64,000 bases of DNA from an uncultured Muribaculaceae bacterium (GTDB taxonomy: Bacteria; Bacteroidota; Bacteroidia; Bacteroidales; Muribaculaceae). The translations under genes and the position numbers were made by a program. The stretch's first letter is position 1, and each line of letters starts with the position of its first letter. The notes beneath the pieces are model-generated. The model saw nothing but the letters and a program-made list of their open reading frames with translations. It ran no database searches and was not told the DNA's origin. Of this stretch, positions 46,114 through 56,967 are shown piece by piece. Location of the stretch: NCBI GenBank assembly GCA_944321685.1, contig CALUMH010000047.1:1-64000 (forward strand), read 5' to 3'.

Positions 46114-47919
46114 ATGAAAGAACTGATAAAATTTTTGTCCATTGTAATCTTTATTTTTTCAGTAGCATTTCCGAGTAGGGGAGAGACAAGGGAATTGATT
46201 TGTGATTTCACAAAAGAGCAGTCGTTACCCGATGGTTGGACGATGGGGAAAAATGTAAGTTTTAAAAATGTCGATGGGGTAAACTGTTTATATATTAACA
46301 GTACCAATACATCGGCAGAAAGCCGATCGATATATACGGGAGTTTTTTATAAGATAAATAAGATAAAAATATCGGTAAAAGATTATTACAGCAATAAAAA
46401 TTCGGGATTCAATATTAGTTTCTATCGCCCAGAGGGCGGTACGGAATTGTGCGGTTTTGCATACAACAATCCTGATACCGGTATATCGGATTGTGATGTG
46501 GAGTTCAAAAATGGAACCGAATATCCATTTCCGACCGATATAATAAATTATAGTATGGGCATTAGTTGTACCGGTGTGGCAATAAGTTGCATTACTATAA
46601 CTTATGAAGAACGCCCGGAGGAAGAAGAAAATGTGACAAGTTTCATATTTCGGAATTATTATGGTCGAGATAGTGAAAACATTTCGGGAGACAGATTGTC
46701 GGCAAATAATGTGGAAATTGTATTTTCGGATAATGTGACATATGCGCCCGAGTTGTTTTATGCCGAGATTGTTGATGGAGAGTGTGTACAGATATCGGCT
46801 GATAATATAGTGAGAGTAGATATAGGAACTCCTTTTTTTAATAAAGTAGTGTCGGTTAACGGTACTGAACTTGAACCATATGAAGGCAATGGCGTGTGGG
46901 TCAGCCGATGGGATGGCTTGGCAAATAGGGTGAAGATCACACCTCCTGATGGAGGAATTTCGTCGATAACTGCAGTTGCGGTTTACACCAAGGAAAATGC
47001 AGTGACTTTAGTGGAGAATAATTTATCGGGGATAATCAAGAACGGTGTAGCAGGTAATTGTTATGAAATAGGTCTGCCCTTGCAAGGTGTCGTAATAGGG
47101 GACGAAGGAAAGTTATATGCAAGGACTGTATCAGATGAAGCTTGCACCGATATTTCGGTTAATAATACAACAGGCAACGAATATGACGATGATGTAAATG
47201 ATTTTGTTCAACGAGATTGGATTGCACTTGATATGAGTGGAGTGGATAATTGCAGTGCATCGAATTATTTAGGTAAATGCTTGTCGGCCGGAATAATCGG
47301 AGTGTTGGATACTGAAGCACCAACTCCCACATTGAATGTGATAGAGAAGCCCGAAATTGATTTAGAATGGGCAACAGATAATAGGTATAACACTTATTCA
47401 GTACGGAATTTTTATGGAGACAAGTTAACAGGTGCTTTTGTCGTTAAACCTCAAATTAATGAGTATGCCTATGTATCAGGGAACATAATTGATGCAGGAA
47501 GCGACAGTTATGCCATAAGCGACGAGAATGGTTCATTGGTTTTGGATAATGCACGTGGGATTATCGCAGATTCATTCATCGGTTGCGAAACTACAGTTGA
47601 AGGCATAGTTCAACTAACCGATACCACGACAAAAGATTATAAATTTTATGTCTTAGGTGCTTGTAAAATCGAGCATACTAATATAGAGAACGGGGTTGAA
47701 AATAAAACGAAGATTTGGGGAAATTCTGGGATGCTGGAGGTAAGTGGAAATGTGTGCTACGTTGAAATTTTTAATATGTCGGGGCACAAAATAGGAACAT
47801 TCCAAAGATTAAATGCCAAGCGATTATCAGTGCCATTACACCCAGGCTTCTATTTAGTAAAAGCATATTTTTATGATGGAAGGATAGAAATTCATAAGGT
47901 TATTGTAAGTCGAAAATAG
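46114..47919 (+). CDS. Secreted multi-domain protein, C-terminal sorting-like domain
   Basis: A 601-aa protein, start chosen at MKELIKFLSIVIFIFSVAFPSRG, a clear signal peptide; the frame opens 7 codons earlier, overlapping nnr. No family was recognised for the first 150 residues (beta-rich). Two similar segments RNYYGRD (about 188) and RNFYGDK (about 430) suggest internal repeats. Residues about 450-530 look like an OB-fold module (AYVSGNIIDAG, YAISDENGSLVLD). The last 60 residues (VEIFNMSGHKIGTF, LHPGFYLVKAYF) resemble a type IX secretion (Por) C-terminal domain. Probably a surface or secreted protein. Confidence 0.6.
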   Translation: MKELIKFLSIVIFIFSVAFPSRGETRELICDFTKEQSLPDGWTMGKNVSFKNVDGVNCLYINSTNTSAESRSIYTGVFYKINKIKISVKDYYSNKNSGFNISFYRPEGGTELCGFAYNNPDTGISDCDVEFKNGTEYPFPTDIINYSMGISCTGVAISCITITYEERPEEEENVTSFIFRNYYGRDSENISGDRLSANNVEIVFSDNVTYAPELFYAEIVDGECVQISADNIVRVDIGTPFFNKVVSVNGTELEPYEGNGVWVSRWDGLANRVKITPPDGGISSITAVAVYTKENAVTLVENNLSGIIKNGVAGNCYEIGLPLQGVVIGDEGKLYARTVSDEACTDISVNNTTGNEYDDDVNDFVQRDWIALDMSGVDNCSASNYLGKCLSAGIIGVLDTEAPTPTLNVIEKPEIDLEWATDNRYNTYSVRNFYGDKLTGAFVVKPQINEYAYVSGNIIDAGSDSYAISDENGSLVLDNARGIIADSFIGCETTVEGIVQLTDTTTKDYKFYVLGACKIEHTNIENGVENKTKIWGNSGMLEVSGNVCYVEIFNMSGHKIGTFQRLNAKRLSVPLHPGFYLVKAYFYDGRIEIHKVIVSRK

Positions 47920-47963
47920 GTTTTCGGTAGTAACTACATCTCTTTATTGTGGAAAATTATTTG

Positions 47964-47971
47964 TAATTTTG
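47964..47971 (+). promoter_or_regulatory. -7 box before parE
   Basis: TAATTTTG fits TAnnTTTG and lies 22 bases before the ATG at 47994. The -33 box is not at good spacing. Confidence 0.4.
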
Positions 47972-47993
47972 CTTATCTATAATCAAATAATAA

Positions 47994-49940
47994 ATGGCAG
48001 AAGAAATAAGAGAACAAGATACCAACAATTTGCCCGACAAAGAAGTAGGGGATTATAACAACCTTGTGACACTTGAGTCGCTTGAACACGTCAGGTTACG
48101 GCCCGGTATGTATATAGGGAGACTTGGTGACGGATCTCAACCCGATGATGGCATATATGTGTTATTTAAAGAGGTAATGGATAATGCAGTCGATGAACAT
48201 CTTGCCGGATTCGGAACTGTAATAGATGTTACGCTTTCAAATAATATAGTAACCATACGTGACCATGGCCGTGGAATTCCTCTTGCCGATGTAGTTAATG
48301 CTGCTTCGAAAATGAATACAAGTGGGAAGTTCGACAATTCAAATTATAAAGGCTCAGTAGGGTTGAATGGTGTGGGATTGAAAGCAGCCAATGCGTTGTC
48401 AGAGTTTTTGGTATTACAATCGTTTAGAGATGGAAAAACTTCTTTTGCTAAATTTGAACGAGGGAAACTCGTAGAAGAAAGTGGAATAATTGATGCTCCT
48501 GAAGGTGCCGAAAATGGAACATATGTAATGTTCAAGCCCGATGGCGAATTGTTTAAGCACTTTGCTTATAGAGAAGATTATATAGAACCGATGGTCAAAA
48601 ATTATTCATACCTTAATACCGGGTTGACCATCATGTATAATGGGAAAAAGTATCGTTCAACACACGGACTTGCCGATTTGGTAAATGATTATATGACAAA
48701 TGAGCCTCTTTATCCGTTGATTCATTTCAAGGACAAAGATATTGAAGTTGTGTTGACACAAACGTCGCAATATGGTGAGGAATTTTATTCATTTGTCAAC
48801 GGGCAGCATACCACACAGGGTGGTACGCATCAATCGGCATTCAGGGAGGCGTTGTCAAGGACAATAAAAGAATTTTATAACAAGGGCTTTGAATACAACG
48901 ATATTCGCAACGGCATGGTTGCGGCCATAAGCATAAAAGTTATAGAACCTATTTTTGAATCGCAAACCAAGATTAAACTTGGCAGCACCGTAATGTATGA
49001 AGGCGGCCCCACTGTTTACAAATTCATCAATGACTATATAAAAAAAGAACTCGACAATTACTTGCATAAAAATCAAGAAGTTGCCGATGTGATGTTAAAA
49101 AAAATAGTTGCCTCGGAGAAAGAACGCAAAGCTATGGCGGGTGTGGCCAAGCAGGCTCGTGAAAATGCCAAAAAAGTAGCGTTGCATAACCGCAAGTTGC
49201 GAGATTGTCGTGTACACTTTAACGACTCCAAAGGTGATCGCAGAGATGAAACCATGATATTTGTCACCGAAGGAGACTCGGCAAGCGGATCAATTACTAA
49301 AATACGTGACGTGGAAACACAAGCAGTGTTTTCGCTGCGTGGTAAACCTCTGAACTCATATGGAATGCAACAACGCATTGTGTATAAGAATGAAGAATTT
49401 AATTTGCTACAAGCTGCACTTAATATAGAAGGCGGAATCGACGGTTTACGTTATAACAAAGTGATAATTGCCACCGATGCCGATGTTGATGGTATGCATA
49501 TACGGTTGTTGATGATCACATTCCTGTTGCAATTTTTCCCCGAATTAATAAAAACCGGTCATGTGTATATTCTGCAAACACCGTTGTTTAGGGTTCGTAA
49601 CAAAAAAGAAGCAAAGCGCAAACGTCGCAGTGGCAAAAAAGAAACCGGAACAAATAAAGTAGAGACATATTATTGTTATAACGACGAAGAGCGTATTGCA
49701 GCCATTAATAAATTGGGCGACAATGCTGAAATTACACGCTTTAAAGGACTTGGAGAAATCTCAGACGATGAATTCAGAGATTTTATAGGACCTGATATGA
49801 GACTTGACCGCGTGACATTGAGGAAAGAAGATGCAGTGCAGGAGATGCTTGCATTTTATATGGGCAAAAACACAATGGAGCGGCAAAATTTTATTATAGA
49901 CAATCTTGTTCTTGAAGATGAAGAAGATATTACAAAATAG
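47994..49940 (+). CDS. parE: DNA topoisomerase IV subunit B
   Basis: A 648-aa type IIA topoisomerase ATPase subunit. The GHKL ATP site reads VMDNAVDEHLAGFG and HGRGIPL, with GSVGLNGVGLKAANALS. The transducer domain is at about 230-400. The TOPRIM domain has VTEGDSASGSI and DADVDGMHIR. The C-terminal FKGLGEISDDEF is typical. The shorter TOPRIM insert and the RLGDGSQPDDGIYVLFKEVMDN-type start match Bacteroidetes ParE rather than GyrB. With ParC (not in the window) it decatenates chromosomes. Confidence 0.93.
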   Translation: MAEEIREQDTNNLPDKEVGDYNNLVTLESLEHVRLRPGMYIGRLGDGSQPDDGIYVLFKEVMDNAVDEHLAGFGTVIDVTLSNNIVTIRDHGRGIPLADVVNAASKMNTSGKFDNSNYKGSVGLNGVGLKAANALSEFLVLQSFRDGKTSFAKFERGKLVEESGIIDAPEGAENGTYVMFKPDGELFKHFAYREDYIEPMVKNYSYLNTGLTIMYNGKKYRSTHGLADLVNDYMTNEPLYPLIHFKDKDIEVVLTQTSQYGEEFYSFVNGQHTTQGGTHQSAFREALSRTIKEFYNKGFEYNDIRNGMVAAISIKVIEPIFESQTKIKLGSTVMYEGGPTVYKFINDYIKKELDNYLHKNQEVADVMLKKIVASEKERKAMAGVAKQARENAKKVALHNRKLRDCRVHFNDSKGDRRDETMIFVTEGDSASGSITKIRDVETQAVFSLRGKPLNSYGMQQRIVYKNEEFNLLQAALNIEGGIDGLRYNKVIIATDADVDGMHIRLLMITFLLQFFPELIKTGHVYILQTPLFRVRNKKEAKRKRRSGKKETGTNKVETYYCYNDEERIAAINKLGDNAEITRFKGLGEISDDEFRDFIGPDMRLDRVTLRKEDAVQEMLAFYMGKNTMERQNFIIDNLVLEDEEDITK

Positions 49941-50430
49941 TGACAGTCGTCGGATAGCACTTTTTCCCGGGTCTTTTGACCCATTTACAGTGGGGCATGA
50001 ATCGATAGTAGAAAGGGCTTTGCCGCTGTTTGATGAAATAGTGATCGCCATAGGCATCAATTATAATAAATTGACATTGACAACTCTTGAAGAACGTGTA
50101 GCATGGATTGAAGGAATATTCCGCGACGAACCTCGAGTAAAAGTCATTTCATATAACGGACTTACGGTGGATGCTGCTAAAAAGTGTGGAGCAACCTTTA
50201 TGCTTCGCGGAGTGCGAATGATACAGGACTTTGAATATGAAAAAAACTTGGCAGAAGTAAACAGGGCTTTGTCGGGCATAGAAACCGTATTGCTATACAC
50301 ATTACCTGAATACAGCCATATAAGTTCAAGTATCGTTCGTGAATTAGTCAAATACGGGCAAGATGTTTCGGCTTATCTTCCGCATAATTGTGATCCAAAC
50401 CTTATTCCACAAACGTGGAAAGTGAAATAA
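49918..50430 (+). CDS. coaD: Phosphopantetheine adenylyltransferase
   Basis: A 170-aa enzyme for the fourth step of coenzyme A synthesis: ATP + 4'-phosphopantetheine to dephospho-CoA. The nucleotidyltransferase motif is TVGH in ALFPGSFDPFTVGHESIVERAL, with RGVRMIQDFEYEKNLAEVNR and the C-terminal HISSSIVRELVKYG. The start MKKILQNSDS lies inside the end of parE (23-bp overlap), so translation is coupled; an ATG at 49906 is also possible. Confidence 0.94.
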   Translation: MKKILQNSDSRRIALFPGSFDPFTVGHESIVERALPLFDEIVIAIGINYNKLTLTTLEERVAWIEGIFRDEPRVKVISYNGLTVDAAKKCGATFMLRGVRMIQDFEYEKNLAEVNRALSGIETVLLYTLPEYSHISSSIVRELVKYGQDVSAYLPHNCDPNLIPQTWKVK

Positions 50431-50448
50431 TAAGAATTAAGAAGAGAG

Positions 50449-52056
50449 ATGAAGAAATTATTTTTAATAATAGCAGTAATGGTCGTTTCAACCGTAACTG
50501 TGAATGTGAACGGGCAAAAGCATTTGAAGAAATTAATGAATGCCGAGTTTGCCATATCTCAGTTTTACGTTGATTCGGTAAGTGAAGACAAGCTGGTTGA
50601 AGATGCAATTAAAGGAATGCTTGAACAGCTTGACCCACATTCTTCATATAGCACCACCGAAGAAACACGGGAGCTCGAAGAGCCGTTAGAAGGTGAGTTC
50701 AGTGGTATAGGCATACAATTCAATATGCTGCAAGACACGCTTTATGTGATACAAACCATAGCCGGCGGACCGGCAGAAAAAGTCGGCATGGTCGCCGGGG
50801 ATAGAATCATACAAGTGGAAGACAGTGTCATAGCCGGGGTTAAAATGCGCAATACAAAAATAATGAAGATGTTGCGAGGTAAGAAAGGTTCTAAAGTAAA
50901 TGTGCTGGTTAAGCGGCATGGAGTGGCAGAACCGATACCGTTTCGTATCACCCGTGACGATATTCCACTTTATAGCATAGATGCCACATATATGGCCGAT
51001 AAAAATACCGGATATGTTAAAGTGAGCCGTTTCGGGAAAAAAACCGATGAAGAATTCAACGATGCAATTGTCGAATTAAAAAAGCAAGGGATGAAACAGC
51101 TAATAATCGACCTTACAAACAATGGTGGCGGTTATTTGCAGACAGCGGTTGAACTTGCTAATAATTTTCTTGAACGAGGGAATGGTATTGTATATACGCA
51201 AGGTGTCAATTCTTCAAGATATGAAGCCAATGCAAATGGACGCGGTAAAATGTCGGGAGCTGATTTTAAGATAGTTGTAATGGTTGACCAATATTCGGCT
51301 TCGGCAAGTGAAATTTTAGCCGGAGCTTTGCAAGATTGGGATAGGGCAGTTATTGTCGGTCGTCGGACATTTGGGAAAGGACTGGTTCAACGCCCGTTCC
51401 GTTTTGAAGACGGTTCAATGATGCGGCTTACCGTAGCCCGTTATTATACACCATCGGGTCGTTGCATACAGAAACCTTATACAGCAGGAGACCGGGAAGG
51501 ATATGAGAAAGATATTTATAATCGTTTTCTTGACGGGGAACTTGCAAATGCCGACAGTATCCATTTGCCCGATTCTCTTAAATATGCCACACTAAAATCG
51601 GGAAGGATTATTTATGGCGGAGGCGGAATCATGCCGGATGTATTTGTGCCAATCGACACTACCGACTTTAGCGATTATTATCGTGATATAGTGGCTCGCG
51701 GTACGATAAACCAATATGTGATAGACTATGTTGACAAGCATCGTCATGAAATAGAGAATAAATACAAGACTGTTGCCGATTTCGATCGCAAATTTTCGGT
51801 TGACACATTGATGCTTGCAGATTTAAAATCCATAGCCGACAAGGACAGTATTAAATATGACGCAGAACAATACGCCCGCAGCCAAGGATTGATACAAGAT
51901 GTAATTAAAGCTCTTATAGCACGTGACGTATATGCCGATACTGGTGCGTATAATATGGTAATAAACCATCGAGATCCAATATTTACTGAAGCATTGAAAG
52001 TAATAAATGATGACAAACGTTATAGGGATTTGCTTTCTACATCGTTGAAAAAATAA
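50449..52056 (+). CDS. S41 family C-terminal processing peptidase
   Basis: A 535-aa periplasmic tail-specific protease. Signal peptide MKKLFLIIAVMVVSTVTVNVNG; PDZ domain at about 85-165 (SGIGIQFNMLQDTLYVIQTI, AGDRIIQVEDSVI). The catalytic Ser-Lys pair is in DQYSASASEILAGAL and RTFGKGLVQ. It cleaves exported proteins from their C-terminal ends. It starts 18 bases after coaD, likely in the same operon. Confidence 0.94.
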   Translation: MKKLFLIIAVMVVSTVTVNVNGQKHLKKLMNAEFAISQFYVDSVSEDKLVEDAIKGMLEQLDPHSSYSTTEETRELEEPLEGEFSGIGIQFNMLQDTLYVIQTIAGGPAEKVGMVAGDRIIQVEDSVIAGVKMRNTKIMKMLRGKKGSKVNVLVKRHGVAEPIPFRITRDDIPLYSIDATYMADKNTGYVKVSRFGKKTDEEFNDAIVELKKQGMKQLIIDLTNNGGGYLQTAVELANNFLERGNGIVYTQGVNSSRYEANANGRGKMSGADFKIVVMVDQYSASASEILAGALQDWDRAVIVGRRTFGKGLVQRPFRFEDGSMMRLTVARYYTPSGRCIQKPYTAGDREGYEKDIYNRFLDGELANADSIHLPDSLKYATLKSGRIIYGGGGIMPDVFVPIDTTDFSDYYRDIVARGTINQYVIDYVDKHRHEIENKYKTVADFDRKFSVDTLMLADLKSIADKDSIKYDAEQYARSQGLIQDVIKALIARDVYADTGAYNMVINHRDPIFTEALKVINDDKRYRDLLSTSLKK

Positions 52057-52084
52057 TTCTAATTCTAAAAACAGTGAATAAGGT

Positions 52085-52116
52085 ATTGATATATTAATGG
52101 GTTAATAGTAATTTTG
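52085..52116 (+). promoter_or_regulatory. Promoter of asd
   Basis: ATTG (52085-52088, three of four -33 bases), a 20-bp spacer and TAATTTTG (52109-52116), ending 24 bases before the asd ATG. Confidence 0.55.
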
Positions 52117-52140
52117 CGCCCGAAATAAAAAAGGTTAACT

Positions 52141-53145
52141 ATGAAAGTTGCAATTGTTGGTGCCAGTGGTGCCGTTGGTCAAGAATTTCTGCGCGTACTT
52201 GCCGAGCAGCATTTTCCGGTAGATGAATTGTTGTTATTTGGTTCAAGCCGCAGTGCAGGTCGAAAATACGCATTCGGCGGTAAAGAAATTGAAGTGCGCG
52301 AACTCAAGCATAATGATGATTTTAAGGGTGTAGATATTGCTTTTACATCGGCCGGAGCCGGAACGTCGCGAGAATTTGCCGATACTATTACAAAGTATGG
52401 AACGTTGATGATAGATAATTCTAGTGCATTCCGTATGGATGAAGATGTTCCGCTTGTGGTTCCTGAAGTGAATGGAGATGATGCATTTAATACACCTCGT
52501 AACATCATTGCCAATCCTAATTGCACAACTATCCAAATGGTGGTAGCATTAAAACCAATAAATGATTTATCGAAAATACGGCGTGTGCATGTGGCAACGT
52601 ATCAAGCTGCCAGTGGAGCAGGAGCTGCTGCTATGGATGAACTTATTAAGCAATATGCCGATATTGCTCAAGGTAAAGAACCTGTTGTTGAAAAATTCGC
52701 TTACCAACTTGCTTACAATGTAATCCCTCATATAGATGTATTCCAAGATAATGGATATACCAAAGAAGAGATGAAAATGTTTAACGAGACACGTAAAATA
52801 ATGCATGAGCCGGAATTAAGTGTAAGTGCAATGTGTGTACGTGTTCCTGTTATGCGAGCTCACAGTGAAGCCATATGGGTAGAAACCGAGCGCCCCATAT
52901 CTCCGGAAGAAGCTCGTGAGGCCTTTGCTAAAGCAAATGGTATAGTTATCGTAGATAATCCGGCTGAGAAACAATATCCTATGCCTCTGTTTGTAGCAGG
53001 AAAAGACCCTGTTTTTGTCGGTCGTATTCGTAAGGACCTTGCCAATGAGCATGGCTTAAGTTTTTGGATTGTCGGGGATCAAATAAAGAAAGGCGCAGCA
53101 CTAAATGCCGTGCAAATAGCACAGTACATTTTAGAGCACAAATAA
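52141..53145 (+). CDS. asd: Aspartate-semialdehyde dehydrogenase
   Basis: A 334-aa NADPH enzyme that reduces aspartyl phosphate to aspartate semialdehyde, the branch point to lysine, methionine and threonine. The Rossmann start is [14 protein letters not shown]. The active Cys is C128 in NPNCTTIQ. The catalytic His region is [14 protein letters not shown]. It is a single-gene unit. Confidence 0.96.
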   Translation: MKVAIVGASGAVGQEFLRVLAEQHFPVDELLLFGSSRSAGRKYAFGGKEIEVRELKHNDDFKGVDIAFTSAGAGTSREFADTITKYGTLMIDNSSAFRMDEDVPLVVPEVNGDDAFNTPRNIIANPNCTTIQMVVALKPINDLSKIRRVHVATYQAASGAGAAAMDELIKQYADIAQGKEPVVEKFAYQLAYNVIPHIDVFQDNGYTKEEMKMFNETRKIMHEPELSVSAMCVRVPVMRAHSEAIWVETERPISPEEAREAFAKANGIVIVDNPAEKQYPMPLFVAGKDPVFVGRIRKDLANEHGLSFWIVGDQIKKGAALNAVQIAQYILEHK

Positions 53146-53217
53146 CAAAACAGTTAATAGTGTATTCAATATGGATTGACGATTACAAGATCGCCAAGTA
53201 ATGTATAATATTATAAG

Positions 53218-54330
53218 ATGGGAATATCAAAAATTCGTTCTAAGTGGGTAGATATTGCAAAAGGTATTACAATTGCGGCTCTTGTATTAATTCATATTGA
53301 TTACACTTTTCCTGATTCTAAATTATTTCCTATATCAGTATTACTGGGGGGCGTGTGGCGTACTCCGGTATTTTTTATAATCGGAGGTTTCTTCATAAAA
53401 GAAGAAAAATTAATAAGCCCGATTGCATTTATCAAAAGAAAAATAGAAACACTTTATTTGCCGTTATTGTATTTTGTTATACCTGCGGTATTGTTACATA
53501 ACGTTTTCTTCAATATAGGGTGGTATGATACGGCAAGCGATTACGGTAACAAAATCATATCATATTGGTCGGCAGGGGAGTTTATAAAAAATATAATCCT
53601 ATCTGTTTGTTTAGCCGGTCGTGAACCCATAATGGGGGCGATGTGGTTTGTGTATGTACTGTTTATGGCATTAAGTGCTTTTTCTATAATAAGTTATGTT
53701 CTAAAGAAAATATTTAAAGAATACAAGCAATATGAAATAATAAGGCTCATAGTGCTCCTCACTTTATGTGTTGCATCATGTACGGCTACACGTTTATATG
53801 ATTTCACCATACCACGTTTTAATAATACGTTAACCGCAATTTGGTTGATTTATTGCGGATATAAAATTAAAAATCAATTACAATGGAGATTTGACAACAT
53901 ATATATTCTATTATTAGCTGCAGTTATTTTATACCATAACGCAACAATCGTCGGAGGGGTGGGCCTTAATGTAAATTACTATAATGATGCCATAACCCTT
54001 ACAATTGCATCGGTTGCTGCGCTTTATGTGGTGTGTTTTATTTCCAAGAAGATTGAAAAAAATGCTGTTGGAACTTTTTTTGCCCTTTGCGGAAACAGTT
54101 CCTTTTATATACTGGCATTACATTTTGTAGGGTATAAATTATGTACTTATTTTTTAATGCTTTGTGGCGCTGATGTGAGTTTGTCGGCACTTAAGGCTCC
54201 TACAGGGAATTCTACATTGTTCCTTATTCTATATTTCATTTGTGCTTTATTATTCCCATTGGGTTTCAGGTGGGTATTTCGTAAAATAAAAGGATGGGTT
54301 AAACAACAGATTCTGCAATTACAGTCATGA
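53218..54330 (+). CDS. Membrane acyltransferase (acyltransferase 3 / fucose 4-O-acetylase-like)
   Basis: A 370-aa integral membrane protein with about ten helices. The N-terminus SKWVDIAKGITIAALVLIHI matches the acyltransferase_3 start that holds the catalytic His, and PVFFIIGGFFI follows. Proteins of this type O-acetylate surface sugars. It is AT-richer than asd and leuB and lies alone between them, so it may be an acquired or strain-variable gene. The specific acceptor is unknown. Confidence 0.82.
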   Translation: MGISKIRSKWVDIAKGITIAALVLIHIDYTFPDSKLFPISVLLGGVWRTPVFFIIGGFFIKEEKLISPIAFIKRKIETLYLPLLYFVIPAVLLHNVFFNIGWYDTASDYGNKIISYWSAGEFIKNIILSVCLAGREPIMGAMWFVYVLFMALSAFSIISYVLKKIFKEYKQYEIIRLIVLLTLCVASCTATRLYDFTIPRFNNTLTAIWLIYCGYKIKNQLQWRFDNIYILLLAAVILYHNATIVGGVGLNVNYYNDAITLTIASVAALYVVCFISKKIEKNAVGTFFALCGNSSFYILALHFVGYKLCTYFLMLCGADVSLSALKAPTGNSTLFLILYFICALLFPLGFRWVFRKIKGWVKQQILQLQS

Positions 54331-54352
54331 TGCAATTGCAGAATGTTATATA

Positions 54353-55414
54353 TTAATGAGAAAGAATATAGTCAACTATCCATTGGCCAACTTCGGTTGT
54401 CCCATATTTTTGTCCGTTTTCAATCTGAATTTCGGGAGTGCGAATGTTGGCATCAAGCGAGGCATCAACGGCTTCACGAATAAGTTTACCTTCTTCCATT
54501 AAATCGAAATGCTCAAATAGCATTGCAACCGATAGGATCTGTGCAATAGGATTAGCTATGTTTTTACCTTTGGCTTGCGGCCATGAACCATGAATAGGCT
54601 CAAAGACGGGTGTTCCAGAACCTGTTGATGCAGAGGGGAGCAATCCCATGGACCCTGAAATGCACGATCCTTCATCAGTAAGAATGTCGCCGAATGTGTT
54701 TTCAGTAACCATCACATCAAAGAAACGAGGTTCCTGTATCATTCTCATGGCGGCGTTGTCAACATACATATAATCGGTAGCCACTTCAGGATATGCCGGA
54801 GCCATTTCCTGAGCAATTTTTCGCCATAACCGGCTTGAAGCCAATACATTTGCTTTGTCAACAACAGTGAGATGTTTGCGACGTTTCATGGCATATTCAA
54901 AAGCCACCTTTAGAATGCGTTCTATTTCAGGGCGTGTGTACATATTTGTGTCAAACGCTTTTTCGTCATCCTGATATTTTTCACCGAAATACATTCCTCC
55001 GGTAAGCTCCCGAATGCATATAAAATCTGCACCATCAACAATTTCAGCCCGAAGCGGAGATTTGTGAAGAAGGCATTTGAATGTTTGTACCGGACGAATA
55101 TTTGCAAAAAGTCCTAATTTTTTGCGCATTGCAAGCAAGCCTTGTTCTGGTCGGACTTTAGCTGTCGGGTCATTATCAAATTTTGGATCTCCGACAGCTG
55201 AAAACAGTACGGCATCGGCATTCTTACAAATATTGTAAGTTTCTTCGGGGAACGGGTCGCCAACTTTGTCAATGGCATCAGCTCCACATATTGCTTCTTT
55301 GAAAATAACGGTGTGGTTAAATTTTTCACAAACTGCTTTCATTACATTTACACCCTGTCGTGAAATTTCAGGGCCTATACCGTCTCCGGCAAGAACTGCA
55401 ATTTTTAAATTCAT
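54353..55414 (-). CDS. leuB: 3-isopropylmalate dehydrogenase
   Basis: A 353-aa NAD-dependent oxidative decarboxylase, third step of leucine synthesis. Motifs are [16 protein letters not shown], the substrate loop [19 protein letters not shown], and [30 protein letters not shown] with the metal-binding Asp residues, then [13 protein letters not shown]. It is the last gene of the leu operon, converging on the acyltransferase gene. Confidence 0.96.
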   Translation of the reverse strand: MNLKIAVLAGDGIGPEISRQGVNVMKAVCEKFNHTVIFKEAICGADAIDKVGDPFPEETYNICKNADAVLFSAVGDPKFDNDPTAKVRPEQGLLAMRKKLGLFANIRPVQTFKCLLHKSPLRAEIVDGADFICIRELTGGMYFGEKYQDDEKAFDTNMYTRPEIERILKVAFEYAMKRRKHLTVVDKANVLASSRLWRKIAQEMAPAYPEVATDYMYVDNAAMRMIQEPRFFDVMVTENTFGDILTDEGSCISGSMGLLPSASTGSGTPVFEPIHGSWPQAKGKNIANPIAQILSVAMLFEHFDLMEEGKLIREAVDASLDANIRTPEIQIENGQKYGTTEVGQWIVDYILSH

Positions 55415-55431
55415 ATAGTTAAATTTTTATG

Positions 55432-56952
55432 TTACATATTTTCTACAATATTCAGCATTTTAAGTGTTGCTTGTATTGCGGCTTCGATTTGGTCGGCATC
55501 AAGGCCACGGGTTTTTATTATGTGTCCATTGTGGTTCCAAGTGATATTTGTCTGCACAAGGGCATCGGTTCTACCTCCGGGAGGAATGCTTACCGTATAG
55601 TTCGTCAACATGGGGAAACGGCGGTTAAGGTTTTCGTTATATATTTTTTTTACAGCTTTAACGAAAGCATCGTATTGCCCGTCTCCTACTGCACTTTGTT
55701 GATATTCAACGCCGTTCACTTCTAATTTGATTGTTGCAGTCGGACGTAATCCTTGGGAAAGGCTAAGTGCATAATTTATGATTCGAACCTTATTAGCGGT
55801 ATGAGTATTATGCTTTAATACATCAGAAACTATATACGGTAAATCATCGGGAGTTACTATTTCTTTTTTATCTCCAAGTTCGATAACACGTTGGGTGACC
55901 TTTTTTATGTCATCCTCTGATAGTTCGATGCCAAGCGACTCAAGATTTTTTTTTATATTGGCTTTCCCTGACATTTTACCAAGTGCATATTGTCGTTCAC
56001 GACCAAATCGTTCAGGTAACAAGTCGTTGTAATACAAATTGCTTTTGTTATCACCATCGGCGTGTACGCCTGCGCATTGCGTGAATACAAATTCTCCGAC
56101 AATTGGTTGATTCGGTGGAACAACAACGCCGGAAAAAGATTCGACTATGTGACTTACTTTATTAATCTTAGTTTCATCAACGTCGGTGGTTTTGTGCAGC
56201 ATATCATGAACCACTGCAACAACACTCGCAATAGGCGCATTACCTGCACGTTCTCCAAGCCCGTTTATGGTACAGTGCAATCCTTTTACGCCGACAAGTA
56301 CGGCTGCAAATGAATTAGCTGTGGCAAGATCATAATCGTTATGTGCATGGAAATCGAAATGTGCATCGGGATATTTGTTAACCATCCGTTTACAATATTC
56401 ATAAACCTGATTTGGATTTAGAACTCCGAGAGTATCGGGCAGCATATATCGCTTTATGGGCAATTTAATCAATCGATCCATCATGTCATATACATATTGA
56501 GGCGATTGGGTTATACCATTCGACCAGTCTTCAAGATATATATTGACATCAAAATCGTTATCGACTGCTTTCATTACGTTGATGTAGATATCATTGTAAT
56601 GTTCTTCGAGTGATTTGCCAAGTTGGAGCTCGCAATGCTTTTTCGAGCCTTTTGCAAGAAAATTAATGACTCGTCCGCCAACACCTTTCACCCAATTAAT
56701 GGATAGACCATTGTCGATGAAGCCAAGTATTTCTATTTTATTTATATTATTTGTTGCTCGCGCCCAATCACAAACCGATTTTACCGATTCAAATTCGCCT
56801 GAAGATACTCTTGCCGAGGCAATTTCAATGCGCGGAACATTAAGTTCACACAATACCAAGCGCGTGATGTTTAACTTCTCGGATGTGGAAAATGAAACTC
56901 CCGATGTCTGTTCACCTTCACGTAATGTGGTATCGAGTATTTCTATTTGCAT
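55432..56952 (-). CDS. 2-isopropylmalate synthase/citramalate synthase-family enzyme
   Basis: A 506-aa DRE-TIM metallolyase with catalytic barrel at about 1-280 (LDTTLREGEQTSGVSFS, metal-binding HAHNDYDLA, GLGERAGNAPI). The LeuA-type regulatory domain covers about 375-505 (TATIKLEVNGVEYQQSAVGDGQYDAFVKAV). It differs from the canonical LeuA encoded at 58980. The TLREGEQTSG variant and its place among leuC, leuD and leuB suggest (R)-citramalate synthase. That enzyme makes the isoleucine precursor from pyruvate and acetyl-CoA and shares LeuBCD downstream. That assignment is inference; a second isopropylmalate synthase is the alternative. Confidence 0.78.
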   Translation of the reverse strand: MQIEILDTTLREGEQTSGVSFSTSEKLNITRLVLCELNVPRIEIASARVSSGEFESVKSVCDWARATNNINKIEILGFIDNGLSINWVKGVGGRVINFLAKGSKKHCELQLGKSLEEHYNDIYINVMKAVDNDFDVNIYLEDWSNGITQSPQYVYDMMDRLIKLPIKRYMLPDTLGVLNPNQVYEYCKRMVNKYPDAHFDFHAHNDYDLATANSFAAVLVGVKGLHCTINGLGERAGNAPIASVVAVVHDMLHKTTDVDETKINKVSHIVESFSGVVVPPNQPIVGEFVFTQCAGVHADGDNKSNLYYNDLLPERFGRERQYALGKMSGKANIKKNLESLGIELSEDDIKKVTQRVIELGDKKEIVTPDDLPYIVSDVLKHNTHTANKVRIINYALSLSQGLRPTATIKLEVNGVEYQQSAVGDGQYDAFVKAVKKIYNENLNRRFPMLTNYTVSIPPGGRTDALVQTNITWNHNGHIIKTRGLDADQIEAAIQATLKMLNIVENM

Positions 56953-56967
56953 AGTGCAATAATGAAA

